Of a stretch of 64,000 nucleotides of DNA, positions 34,801-44,936 are shown in pieces (within the stretch, counting starts at the first letter, position 1; the number at the start of each line of letters is the position of its first letter). The notes below the pieces were generated by a model that saw only the letters and a list, made by a program, of their open reading frames with translations, searched no databases and was not told where the DNA came from. Position numbers and translations under genes: made by a program. The stretch comes from Dactylorhiza incarnata (Eukaryota; Streptophyta; Magnoliopsida; Asparagales; Orchidaceae): contig JAWHQI010000306.1 of the NCBI GenBank assembly GCA_033032865.1, positions 1,054,001 through 1,118,000 of the forward strand, given 5' to 3'.

Positions 34801-37800
34801 TATCTACAAGTCGAGGACTCTGATGATGACGGCGTCGGATAAGGCAACCATCGTATCGATCTCTCTCGAGCTTGAGGTCAAGCTCTTTACCAAGGGCGGG
34901 AGAGATGTTATGGGATCTATTATATAATTTATTTCCTAAATATTGCTTTTATATCACTTTCCTATTTTTGTTGTATTTCCATTGTCATTATTTCTTTTGT
35001 TGTTATTTCCTTTATTGCTCTTTCCTTTGGTGTCAATTGTAAGCCTATTTAAGGGACCCCTTGGGTCTTGTATTGGTATGCAAGAAATAAAGTCTGTTTT
35101 CCTCTAAATTTGTGAGATATTGGTAGCTCCCTCCTTCTGCGAGCAAGCCCCGCTTAGGCAGTCACGGTTCCGGCTCCACGGTATCTTCGTCGCCGTCATC
35201 GTCGCCTCCGACACGTTCCCGACTAGGCCCATAACATAAATCCAAAAGACAGACATGTATAACTTTGTCGTCTATGAAATCAGAACTGTTTGTCTTAGCT
35301 TCGGTTGGCGAAGAGGCAGACTGGATAAAAAATCTGAGTCTAAATATTCCTTTGTCTAGATTACAAGTAAACTCTTTGAGAATGTACAGTGACAATCAGG
35401 CAGTAGTTCAGGTCGATAAAAAAGCTCTTTATAACACAAAAAGAAGACATGTACGACTGAGACATGTTTTGCTAAATTATTTGAAAGAACAAGGAGTTAT
35501 CACTTTGATTGATGTGATTTCGAATGATAACTTAGCTGATTCTTTGACAAAAGGAACGCCTAAAAATCGACTAATCAAAACAGCTGGGGAAATGAGACTA
35601 AAGATAATTTAGATCAATCTTAGCATGTTTGTGTTTCGTTGATGTTCTTGGTTGCTGATCTTGAATTCGGTGAATTGTTTCATTCCAAATTTTGATGATA
35701 ATAATCTTATCTGAATTCTAATCTCTTACTTTGGAAGATTGTGTTATTCCATATCTGATAACACAATCTAACTTGGTGTTATAATTATCTTCTCTACTTA
35801 AATGTAATCATTCCAAATTTCGATGATGAACTTTTTTAACTTTAGGAAAACATTGACCATGATATTTCAAATTGGAACACAAATATAGTTGTGGTGTCTA
35901 GAAGTCTATAACATAGTTTCTCTTGAAATAGATAATGGATTCTTAATTTATTTTGAACATAAAACAGTAAATGCCCTTCTTGTTTAATCACTAAGTACTA
36001 AGTTCTTACAGTAGAACTAGATGCATGCATATTTCAAATGTTTGAAATTCATTCCTAAATGAAATTCTTTGTTTGAAATTTACAGGAGACGGTGGAGGTG
36101 AATGAGCACTTAATGATTGGGATCCTAATGAGGATGACCTACTGTATATCTAAGGGTGATGACAGTTTGGAGTTTTACTTCATTTATGTTGTCTTTGATA
36201 CCTCTGTTTAGAGTTGTATTATTTCATGTTTACATGTTTCTGTTTTTTGGACTGTTGTGCTTTGATTTACTGTTAGACACTAGGTTGTGCTGGAACTCAT
36301 TGCTACGGTTCAACCTTAGGCTCTGTGTGATGCTGCTTTGAATTATGTTTATTCGTATGCTTGTATAAACTTTTGCGTAGTCTAATTCTATATAACATAT
36401 TGCGACATTAATGTGAATGATTCATGTTTGATTGAACGTTGCACAAACCACTGATATTGAAGTCTGGTTAATGGCGGACATAGGTGGAGATTGTTGAATA
36501 TTTCGCTCATAATATGTCCGCACATATCGATACCGACTCAATAAGGACCCGTGAGTGGTGTGTCAAACAAAGGCACTGCTCTAAGCTGGAGGTACTATAT
36601 ATTTCATTCTAAACGTGATGGATCCTATGTAGAATACTTTGAGCGCCGCCTCAACAGTGTTGTATGTGGGTTAGTGTTCTGTTTGATGTGTGTAACCGTC
36701 GTTGTTGTATGATTTTAAATACTCTTGTAATCGTGATTGCAATACATTGAAAAATTCGGTGTGAACTTCTCCTTATCTTCTGTTTTTCCTAGATCTCTTC
36801 AATGAAGTCTCCTTGTGAATTCATGTTCAGGTGACTGCCTTAGGGAATTCCTCTGCTTCTCATTTCTTCCGATCCTCCTCGGTTGGTATCGTATCAGTTG
36901 ATATCAGAGTGAGCCATCCTCTAACCGTCGCTGCAATGGGCGGGCAAAACACCCAGCAACATGACTGCATAAGGAGATTGAAAATCTACGACAACTGCTA
37001 CTGGAGATGAACGAGAAGCAAACAACCTCGATCGATGAATTGCGAGACAAAATCACAGTGCTTGCCATTGATCGAGAGCTGCCGGCAGCCTCCTAAACAT
37101 TTCCCGTAGAGGCGCGACATTCCCTTCCATCTGACCACTCTCGTATGCCACCTGGGAACTATTCTCTTTCAACAAGATGACAGCATCCCAAATGTTTCCC
37201 GTAGAGGCACAACATTCCCTTCCATCTGACCACTCTCGTATGTTACCCGGAAAGTATTCTCTTCCAACAAGATGCTCCCACTTAGACATTCCACGCTTCG
37301 TCGGTAATGCGGTGGAGGAGTGGATTTACTGCAGCGCACAATTTTTTGATGTGGACAGGACGTCGGAAGAAATGAAGGTGAAATTGGTGACCATCAGCCT
37401 GGAAGGTAAGGCACTCACCTGGTTTCAGATTTTCTCAAAATCCAGAATCTCAAGGAACGAACTTTTATGGGATGAATTCGTTATGGCAATCCACGAACGC
37501 TTTGGATTAGCCTTATTCGAGGATCCTATGAGCACTCAAACAATTATGCCAAACATCGGTCCAAAATTATTTGGATGACTTTGAGCTGCTGCGGAACAAG
37601 GTGTTGATTTGGGAGAAAAACGTCAGCAACTTGTTCTTAACCGACCTGCGTCGTGACATTGAACTCCCCACGAGAATGTTTATGCCACCGACTCTTCAAA
37701 AGGCCTACAGTCTAGCCCGCGTCCAGGAGCAAGAGAACGGCTTGGGCGTCAAGAAGACTGTTCTTCATCTGGGTACCATCCGGTCAGAAGAAAGCAAGCT

Positions 37801-40083
37801 GCTGCAAACCCGAGATTCTTCTCCTTCCAGCCGGCCATAGGGGACTCGTATCACCAAACGACTATCACCAAAGGAGATAGAGGATCGAAAGGCGAAAGGA
37901 CTATGCTAATAGTGTGACGGAAAATTTATAAGAGGGCACAAATGTAAATCCCAATCACAATTATACATCTTGGAGGTAGAGGACAACATGGACAACATTG
38001 AGCCAGAATTGCCCTCTGAAATTGTGCAGCCCGAGTCGGCTATCATCAACGAAAAACCCTTGATTACGCCTCAAATTTCCATGCATGTGCTTACTGGAAG
38101 TACAACCTTTCACACAATGAGGGTCACCGGCTCTCATGAGGGAGCTCCCATCTTTATTATAATCGACACCAGGAGCATTCATAACTTCCTCGACGAAGCC
38201 ACTACCAAGTTTAAGGTTCCCCCCATTCAGCTTGAGGGGAAGTGTTGAAATTATGAGTTTATTATTATATTAGTCTATTAGATTCTTTAGAAATTTAGTC
38301 CCACATTGTGAGTCCGGTTTAAGAGACTTGTTGTAATGTTATAAATAGCTCCTTTGTGGAAGAATAATAAGTACTTCTATTTCCCATTTCTCCTCTTTCA
38401 ACAATCTTATCGGGGTGCAGTTTGTGATTAACACTGACCACCCGAGTTCAAATTTTCTCTTGGACCTGTCTATTAACTAATTAATTAATACTAATTAATT
38501 ACAAAATTATATCCTTCCATATGCGCATTCAAGGCATCTTCCATATGCGCTCCCATGACTCCTGTGAGGGGGTGTACTAGGGCAGATGTATTGTCGTAAC
38601 ATCTCTCCTAGCTATTTTGGGCCTTTCCTGGTTATTAAGAAGATAGGTTCCGTCACCTACCGCCTTCAACTACCTGCAGCCTCAAAATCCACCATACATT
38701 TCATATTTCTCAACTGCGGGAGCACATTGGCAATGTCCCATTTGTCTCTCAGCTGCCCAAATATGTCACAGAGGACGACAACCTGATGACAGTTTCAGAG
38801 ACTATCTTGGATCGGCGTATGATTGCGCACATTAGCAAAGCATTACCTCAAGCTCTCATCAAATGGAGCTTATCCTCTATTGGCTCTACGTGGGAGAAGT
38901 ATTATGACCTCAAAAAGGCGATGTCAAATGGGGGAGTGTTGCTACCTGTATTTCTATTTCGTCATTTTGAATTTCGTCTATGAGCGACAATAGCTGGGTC
39001 GTGATGTTGTGGGTCAAACCGGCGGTTAGCCAAATAATGTTGTTTGCGGGTCAAACCAACGGTTAGCCGAGTACTATTGTTTATGGGTCAACCCGGCGGT
39101 TAGCCGAGTAGTGTGGTACGTGTTAATGTTCCGTTTGATGTGTGTAACTGTCATTGTTCTATGAGTTTAAATACTCTTGTAATCGTGATTGAAATGCATT
39201 GAAGTTTATGTGTGAATTTCTCATTATGATTTGTTTTCCCTAGATCTCTTCAACGAGGAATCCTCTTGAATTCTTGTTTTGGCGACTGCCTTAGGGAATT
39301 CCTCTGTTTCCCATTTATTCTGATCCTCCTCGATTGATATCGTATCACAAGCATAAATAGGTTTGGGTCGATTCAAAACATAATCAAGAAAAGAGCAGGT
39401 AAGTTTGATCTTGACCTACAAATAAGAATATGAACCGGTAAAGTTTATGTTTGGGACATCTGTGGCATTTGAGTAATAGCGCTATGAAACTATGGTAGTA
39501 AACACAGAGGTGGCGGTTTACCTATGTTCAAAACTTTTGTGATAGTTTTTCTTGCCCAAATTCCATTTTTTGAGATCTACGACCACTAACGTTTGACCAC
39601 CTCTTGCATTACTGTGGTAGCACTTTGGCCGAAAATGTCGTTTTGAAAAAATAGCATTAGTGAGTGCACCTAATAGAATGCTACTTTTCATGAATGCTTT
39701 CATAATCATCAACGCTCTCACATCACTCTCCCAAACAGTGTTTAAGAGTTAGAGTGTTATGACTTATAAATTGAATGGGCGTGTACGATGGTTTTAAAAT
39801 TATGTTAAGATCCCTTTCTAGTATCACCCATAAGTAGCATCCTCAAAAAAGAATATTAATATTACATTGAAACAAAATAAATTCTACCTTTCATATTCTT
39901 GCTGCACACGACGAGCACGATTCAACAAAGCACGGCCATTGTCGACAAGATCTCGTCGTGTATTGACTAGATTAATAGCCTTTGATAGATTTTCCAATAT
40001 GCTAGCCTCAGAACCCCATGGTTTTAAGCAGAATTCTAATGCTTCCAAGACAGGTGCTAAGCCATCATCTGTCCCTTCTGAGC
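25746..40083 (-). CDS. AUG5: AUG5, augmin (HAUS) complex subunit 5, C-terminal three exons
   Basis: join of 39888-40083, 27250-27382 and 25746-25877 on the minus strand, giving about the last 152 residues. The translated exons match the plant AUG5 C-terminus as I know it: [35 protein letters not shown], then [20 protein letters not shown] and AFYDKQLL before the stop. Augmin binds spindle and phragmoplast microtubules and recruits gamma-tubulin for branching nucleation. All four splice borders visible are GT-AG and the phases agree (split Gly, split Arg, phase 0), with no stop or frameshift, so the gene looks functional. The first intron shown is 12.5 kb and full of retrotransposons. The N-terminal exons (plant AUG5 is around 800 residues) are not found up to 64 kb. 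Confidence 0.85.
26452..26871. mobile_element. Foldback element in AUG5 intron
   Basis: The ends GGTGCAGCTCCATT and AATGGAGCCGCACC are inverted. The arms 26530-26622 and 26699-26800 are long near-perfect inverted copies (for example AAGGGCCGCGGCCCAGACAC against GTGTCTGGGCCGCGGCCCTT), with a ~75-bp loop. No coding capacity. Confidence 0.75.
26893..27065. mobile_element. Tourist-like MITE
   Basis: GCCTCGGGTTTGGGA at the left, TCCCAAGCAGAGCC at the right, TAA on both sides (26890-26892, 27066-27068). It lies between AUG5 exons. Confidence 0.55.
27250..27382 (-). CDS. AUG5: AUG5 penultimate coding exon
   Basis: Acceptor ATCTGCAG, donor GTAAAT. The first base completes the Arg codon begun in the previous exon, then 44 codons from [14 protein letters not shown] to EDCHRVRGL. 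Confidence 0.87.
27568..27942. mobile_element. GGGTAATTACC-type MITE, host of a nested Tourist MITE
   Basis: The left end GGGTTAATTACAGGGGCATC matches the reverse complement of the right end (GGGGTAATTACCAGAACCTC). A second member is at about 41934-42239. It lies in the AUG5 12.5-kb intron. Confidence 0.6.
27611..27792. mobile_element. Tourist-like MITE (copy C)
   Basis: AGGCTCCGTTTGGCACGACG...ACCAAACGGAGCA, 182 bp, with TAA to the left. Subterminal GGTGGCGGTCGTGAACG as in copies A and B. The right target site is no longer a clean TAA. Confidence 0.65.
28746..29339 (+). other. GC-rich leader with open frame in Copia element
   Basis: The 0.7 kb between the 5' LTR and gag is GC-richer than the rest of the element and holds a 197-codon Arg-rich frame. 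I see no domain. It could be an untranslated leader or acquired sequence. Confidence 0.25.
33234..33245 (+). promoter_or_regulatory. Primer-binding site (tRNA-Met type)
   Basis: TGGTATCAGAGC three bases after the 5' LTR of the 32877-35236 element. Confidence 0.88.
33950..34842 (+). pseudogene. Gypsy gag remnant
   Basis: Starts [18 protein letters not shown]. After a frameshift near 34210 it reads [23 protein letters not shown] and [14 protein letters not shown], and ends with a knuckle-like [15 protein letters not shown] containing a stop. It is homologous in plan to the gag at 50008-50892. No pol genes follow. Confidence 0.8.
37177..38248 (+). pseudogene. Gypsy gag-protease remnant
   Basis: Gag with [20 protein letters not shown] and [12 protein letters not shown] (37290-37440), a frameshift near 37570, then a knuckle-like GHKCKSQ (about 37935) and a protease with [13 protein letters not shown] (about 38158), where Gly of D-T-G is Arg. 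Coding ends at 38243 where other sequence is inserted. Confidence 0.75.
38244..38602 (+). mobile_element. LTR-like insertion replacing gypsy pol
   Basis: Runs from TGTTGAAATTATGAG to TTGTCGTAACA, with TATAAATAG near 38341. The last ~80 bp resemble the end of the LTRs at 46540 and 47817 (CATATGCGCTCCCATGACTC type). No target duplication is readable. A tRNA-like stretch with CCGAGTTCAAAT lies at about 38452. It may be one LTR, or two fused pieces (a TGTTGAAA...TTTCAACA segment ends at about 38404). Confidence 0.45.
38603..38936 (+). pseudogene. Gypsy integrase C-terminal tail remnant
   Basis: [20 protein letters not shown] at about 38610 is the usual tail of gypsy integrase. After a frameshift it ends LPQALIKWS...[11 protein letters not shown], close to a chromodomain-like end. 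Confidence 0.65.
39449..39736. mobile_element. Possible MITE, GTTTGGGA ends
   Basis: Left GTTTGGGACATCTGTGGC, right end CTCTCCCAAAC, with loosely matching subterminal regions. Its interior resembles the MITE at 26893. It lies about 150 bp from an AUG5 splice donor. Confidence 0.35.
39888..40083 (-). CDS. AUG5: AUG5 third-last coding exon
   Basis: Acceptor TTATTAG, donor GTAGAA. 2 + 192 + 2 nt: it completes a Gly codon, reads [20 protein letters not shown] to VQQEYE, and ends with AG of the Arg finished in exon 27250-27382. The exon supplying the first Gly base is not visible in the window. Confidence 0.87.
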
Positions 40084-40851
40084 CTAATAACAAATATAAA
40101 TAATTAGTTCTAAAAAAATTGAAACTAAGAAACTACTAATAATTGAAATGGGGATATTCAAGCATAGCAGGTGTTGGAGTATGTAATCCAAGAGCAATCA
40201 ATGGATTAAAATCATTGTCAACGTAATATAAACATATGGAGTCACAAATTAAAAATGCATTAAAATAGGAAGAATGGTCGGGTTGGCTTTAACACAAGTC
40301 AGACTTTAATTTAACCCATGATCCGAAATATATATTAATGGATAAAAATTAATTTCGAATTAATTAATGTCGGAACTATTATTTCAATTCTGGAACAGAA
40401 TGGTCAGATTCAGCATGCCCATGGCTCCTTATTTAGTGTTTTCGAAACACTATCTCCGTTGATATAAAAGCATTGCAGTTTTTGAAATCGGTCATTACAC
40501 GCTTTTACATGAGACTTCTTTAAGAGAGAAACCAAGAGAGAAGAGAGGAGAAAACCAGAGGCGTTCTCTAAAGAGACTAAGCTAGTACTTCGTATAAGAG
40601 ACCGACAATCTTCTTCCTTCCGCGAAGCAATTAGACGGGTTGTGTTGGAGTTTCATGTGTTCGTGTGGATACCGATGGACACGCAGATAAATTTCTGCAT
40701 TTGTTCTTCGACAAATTCTTCTGAAACGAAACACATTTAACTGTTTTGTTGCAAATATAACTAAGATATGCTGATTAGTTTGTTTCGCATGGATCTTGTG
40801 GGGGATTCGTGTATTTCCCACTACACATTTAATGCCCGCAAAACCTAATAG

Positions 40852-40861
40852 TGGTATCAGA
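40852..40861 (+). promoter_or_regulatory. Primer-binding site (decayed)
   Basis: TGGTATCAGA directly after the LTR end. Confidence 0.6.
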
Positions 40862-41933
40862 ATGACTTGCAAATCCGCTAACTCAGAATGCATGTTCTTC
40901 CTTCTTTCGCCGGAACTATCAATTGGTGAACGTTGAATATTGATCATCAATAGTTTAGTGTTCAATATTGAGTGGTTACACGTTCTCTGAATGATTTATG
41001 AAATCATGGGATCGATCGATGCTCGTTGAGCACTTTTTGACACGACAAATATAATATCGAGGGTTCGATGTGAATCGACAATCGTCGAGGGCTTTATGAA
41101 ACAACGAATCGATTAGCAATCGTCAAATGTGAATCGAGGATCGTCAAGCGTATTGTGAAATAATCGATTCGTTCAACGATCATCAACCGTGAACCACCAT
41201 CGTCGAATGAAAATTGACAATCGTCAATGTGAATATGTTGTTTTGGAATCATTCAAAAACTGCAGATTTTAGCCTGACACATCAATTGTTAGCGATTTAA
41301 AATCGCTTAGGTTTCAGGACGCTACTCCTTGGACCCTGCCATGGGTGCAGACGTGCAGCCCCTTGGAATCCCGACGGGGGCGTATTTGGGTATGCGAATG
41401 TCATAATTTCATTTCATGATTATGTTAAAGTATGTTCAAGATTATCATTAAAATCCCTTAAATTTATATATCAAGTGTAATTGGATGTCTTCCAATGTTT
41501 GGTACTCATTAAGACCTTGATAGATTAAGTGTGGGCTTACCAAAGCAAAACGCATTAATCTATCTCGGTGAAGTGTAATCAAATAATTGTGATATTTAAC
41601 TATCAACCATTAGGTCATACTTAACTAGGCTTTCTCAATAGGATTGAGGCTTAAAGGCATGGAGTTGAGAAATTTCATTAGATGAAGGAGAATAAATGTT
41701 ATTCACTCACTATAAGAGAGTTGTATATGATACAATTAACAAATATTGTCTACCTAAATGGCCAAATTATAAGTGATCAACCAAAGCTGATTCATGACTT
41801 GATAAAATACAGATCTTATCACACTAGAGAGTTACTCATTTGTAACTTTTCGAATTGATATTAATGGTCATTAATTCGAAGAAAATAGTGGGTGTAATAT
41901 TTAGTAAAATGAATTTATTATATATATACACAC

Positions 41934-42239
41934 GAATAATTACCAAAACTTCCCCTGGAAGATAGCATAATTACATAATGCACCCCTCTTATTACTGAAA
42001 TTACAAAAACCTCCCCCGAATGTTATAAAACATAACATTTACTCATTTGCACAAAATACCCCACTGAAAATGTAATCTGAAGGGGGTATTTTTGTGCATG
42101 AATGTTATGAAATGTGAACTTCAGGGGAGGTCAATGTTATGTTTTGTAGCATTGAGGGGAGGTTTTTGTAATTTCAATAATAAGAGGGGTGCAATCTGTA
42201 ATTTTGCAAATTTAGAGGGGAGGTCCCGGTAAATGCCCA
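41934..42239. mobile_element. GGGTAATTACC-type MITE with long inverted repeats
   Basis: The outer arms AATTACCAAAACTTCCCC and GAGGGGAGGTCCCGGTAAAT are inverted, and inner arms such as CACCCCTCTTATTACTGAAA against the reverse of TTTCAATAATAAGAGGGGTG extend the palindrome. Same family as 27568-27942. Confidence 0.65.
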
Positions 42240-42301
42240 TATATATATATTATTGAAACGTAATACAAATTTTACTTTGCATAATCTATTGTAAAATATC
42301 C

Positions 42302-44500
42302 ATGGCTAGTAACACACATCACACTATGTCCTAGCGACTAATCCTTAAAAAGAACAAATTGAATGAGACAAATTTTCTGGATTAGTATATGAATTTGAAG
42401 ATTGTCTTCAAACAAAAACTTACTAATTCTGTCCTAGAGACGGATCCCCTCGATGAATCATTTGCAAATGCACCACGTGCAAATAAAGATGCTTATAAGA
42501 AGTATCAAGACGACTCATTGGTTGTTGAATGCCTCATGCTGGCTCCATGATCTCTGAGCTTCAAAAGTAACATAAGACCATAGCTAGCTATAAAATTATC
42601 CAACTACAGAAAATATTTCAAGGGTGGCTCGTCAAGAGAGGTTTGATATCTTCGAGGCGTTATTTCAGTGCAAAATGACATCTCGTGACTATGTAGAAAC
42701 TCATGGGCCTAAGATGATTGGGTACATAGAGAATCTTGAAAGACTGAGTTTTCTAATGGGCCAAGAGTTGGCCATAGACTTAATTTTGCAATCATTCTCT
42801 GAGAATTATGAACAGTTTCTCGTGAATTTTACAATATAAATGAGACTGATAAAACACTCTCAGAGCTACTAGGAATATTTAGAACTGCCAAAAATAATAT
42901 GAAGAATAACAAGCCTAGCGCCATACTAATGGTGCATAAAAGTGAAGGCAGGGGTAAGGGATTTGGAAAGACTAAGATGAGATCTAAGTCTACGTTCAAG
43001 CCCAAATTTTCTGCATTGAAGCATAAAAAAGTGGACAAGAAAGAGAATTGCCATCATTGTGGAAATGTTGAAAACTAGAAGAGAAATTATCCTATTTACC
43101 TTGAAGATTTGAAAAAGAAGAAAGGAAGTGAGACTTCCATTTCAGATATATTTGTTATAAAAGTTAATTTATCTACTTCATCATCATGGGTATTAAATAC
43201 TGAATGTCGTTCTTACATTTGTGTTAATGTGCAGAAACTGAGAAGGAGCATAACATTGGCTAAATGTGAACTAGACCTACGAGTTGGAAATTGAGCAAGG
43301 ATTCATGTCATAGTTGCAGGAACTTATCATTTATCTTTACGTTCTGGCTTATAATAGAGATAGAGAACTGTTATTATGTGCATGCGATTACTAAAAACAT
43401 TATCTTTATTCGTGTTTGGGCATGAAAAGTTTTTTTATTTATTATAAAGAACAATAGTTCAATATATATGAATGATATTTGTTTTTTTACTAAGCAAATG
43501 TTTAATGATCTTTATGTTTTGAACTTAGATCATCACATCTATAACATTAATAATACAAAACGATTAAAAAACAAATGATTCAAATCTTACATATTTTTGA
43601 CAATGTCGTTTAGATCATATAAATGAGAAATGCATTTCCAAACTCTATAAAAATGGATTATTTGACTCATTTAATTTTGAACCATATGAGATATGTGAAT
43701 CTTATTTGTTAGGCAAGCTGCCTGAGGCCCATTTCACTTGAAATATTGAGAGAGAATGTGATCTTTTGGATATTATACATTTGGATGTATGTGGGCCCAA
43801 GACTTCCATGGCTAGAGGTGAGTTTTATTATTTCATCACATTTATTGATGATTTCATTAGACATGGATTTGTGTATCTTATGAGACACAAGTCAGAATCC
43901 TTTGAAAAATTCAAGAAATTCAAGAATGAAGTACAAAACTAATTAGGGAAGAATATTAAAGCACTTTGATCAAATTAAGGTGATGAATATATGAGTCAAG
44001 AGTTTCATGACTATCTGAAGGAGTGTGATATTGTATCACAACTTACTCCACGTAGGACACCACAACATAATGATATTTTTGAGAAGAGAAATTGCACCTT
44101 GTTGGACATGATGTGATGATCTATGATGAGTGGAGGCACACTTTAGAGACTACCACTTTCACACTAAATGGTGCTCCTATTAAGACAGTTCAGAAGACAT
44201 CATATGAGATATGTACTGGGAAGCGCCTTCGTATATCTTTGATAAAAAATTGGGGTTGTGAAGCGTACGAAAACATCAAATGTCTAACAAACTTGAGCTC
44301 AAATCAGATAAATATTATCTTGTAGAGTATCATAAAGAAACTAAATAATATTATTTCAACAAACATTTTGAGGGCATGGTGTTTGTCACAAAGAATGATG
44401 TTTTTCTAGAAAAGAAGTTCATTTCTAGAAGAACAAATAAAATAAAACTTGAAGAGGCTCAAGAACCACAAGACATTAATGAAACTAAGATGGAACTTGA
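42302..44500 (+). pseudogene. Copia gag-PR-IN remnant
   Basis: Gag with LNETNFLDWYMNLKIV (about 42360) and RQERFDIFEALFQCKM (about 42630), knuckle NCHHCGN (about 43047), protease SSWVLNTECRSYIC (about 43185), where D-T-G reads N-T-E, and integrase DIIHLDVCGP and FITFIDDFIRH (about 43775-43865). A KMIR-like linker ends near 44490. Many stops, and no RT. Confidence 0.78.
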
Positions 44501-44522
44501 GTAGGGATTACAAGTAATGTGG

Positions 44523-44825
44523 TGATTACAAAATTCTAAGTCTTCTCACAATTCTGCAATAACTCAAAATGAACTTCACAACATGCATTTATAGACTCAC
44601 ACGCACACAACGTATGACTGTGATTGGTTGATACGACAATATACAAACGGTACATGAATAATGTGTAGAAAAATATGAAAATGCATAGATAATATCCCGT
44701 CGGCGCTCTGAACGCGATGATGGGCTCGGATCGTCCATACAACAATCATAACCCTTCTATGACGAGTATAAATCCGAACAGGCTCCGATATGGGTCGGCC
44801 AGTCCGTGGATTATGGTCCCCATCA
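44523..44825 (-). repeat. 3' LTR of the chromovirus
   Basis: Boundaries from the TG...CA ends and the adjacent G-run polypurine tract. No partner LTR is available for comparison. Confidence 0.5.
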
Positions 44826-44936
44826 ATTCCCCCCCCCCCCCCCCCCCGACTTGAAAGCACTCATCTCAGTAGAATGCAGATGGTCATACTCCTGATGAAG
44901 ACCAAGCGCAAGTGAGTCGAGCTCCTGTGATAACAT

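Larger units (their letters stand above)
32877..35236 (+). mobile_element. Gag-only gypsy derivative inside Copia RNase H
   Basis: LTRs 32877-33230 and 34906-35236 (TGTTATGGGATC...TAACA). The flanks GAAAT (32872-32876) and TAAAT (35237-35241) are a 4/5 duplication, and removing one copy restores the Copia reading through WK-SKRQT. PBS TGGTATCAGAGC at 33234-33245. Polypurine tract AAGGGCGGGAGAGA at 34892-34905. The interior is 1.7 kb with gag only. Confidence 0.87.
29440..35612 (+). pseudogene. Copia polyprotein remnant (gag, PR, IN, RT, RNase H)
   Basis: Fragments in canonical order with many stops and shifts: gag with [17 protein letters not shown] (about 29840), protease [14 protein letters not shown] (30298), where DSG reads DNG, integrase with LIHFDLCDF and [12 protein letters not shown] (about 30860-30950), RT with [16 protein letters not shown] (about 32170) and LYVDS in place of YVDD (about 32312), RNase [10 protein letters not shown] (about 32790) interrupted at 32877 and resumed at 35242 up to TKGTPKNRL. 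Clearly non-functional. Confidence 0.85.
28515..36656 (+). mobile_element. Decayed Copia element in AUG5 intron
   Basis: Short LTRs at 28515-28729 and 36492-36656 (TGTTGAATATTTCGC...GCCTCAACA). The target duplication GTGTT is perfect (28510-28514, 36657-36661). ATAGGTGGAGAT precedes the 3' LTR as polypurine tract. The left LTR is longer because a ~43-bp piece (GTCGATACCRACTCAATAAG) is duplicated. I see no TGGTATCAGAGC-type PBS. Confidence 0.87.
28347..39347 (+). mobile_element. Deleted gypsy element in AUG5 intron, split by Copia
   Basis: The 5' LTR is 28347-28514 plus 36662-36896 (interrupted by the Copia element 28515-36656). The 3' LTR is 38937-39347. The flanks TAAGC (28342-28346) and CAAGC (39348-39352) are a 4/5 target duplication. 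TTGATATCAGAG after the 5' LTR is a decayed tRNA-Met type PBS, and a GGGGGAG tract precedes the 3' LTR. LTRs carry three ~38-bp units with GTGGGTCAAACCGGCGGTTAGC. Without the insert the element is only about 2.85 kb. Gag and protease remain, while RT, RNase H and most of integrase are gone. Confidence 0.82.
40172..44522 (+). mobile_element. Decayed, 3'-truncated Copia element
   Basis: The LTR begins TGTTGGAGTATG and ends near 40849, followed by TGGTATCAGA (40852), a tRNA-Met PBS. A leader with loose GAATCGACAATCGTC-like repeats (about 41015-41235) and a MITE (41934-42239) precedes gag. The element stops at 44522, where the minus-strand chromovirus is inserted. Its 3' half is absent from the window. 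It lies 88 bp upstream of the AUG5 exon at 39888-40083. Confidence 0.75.
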
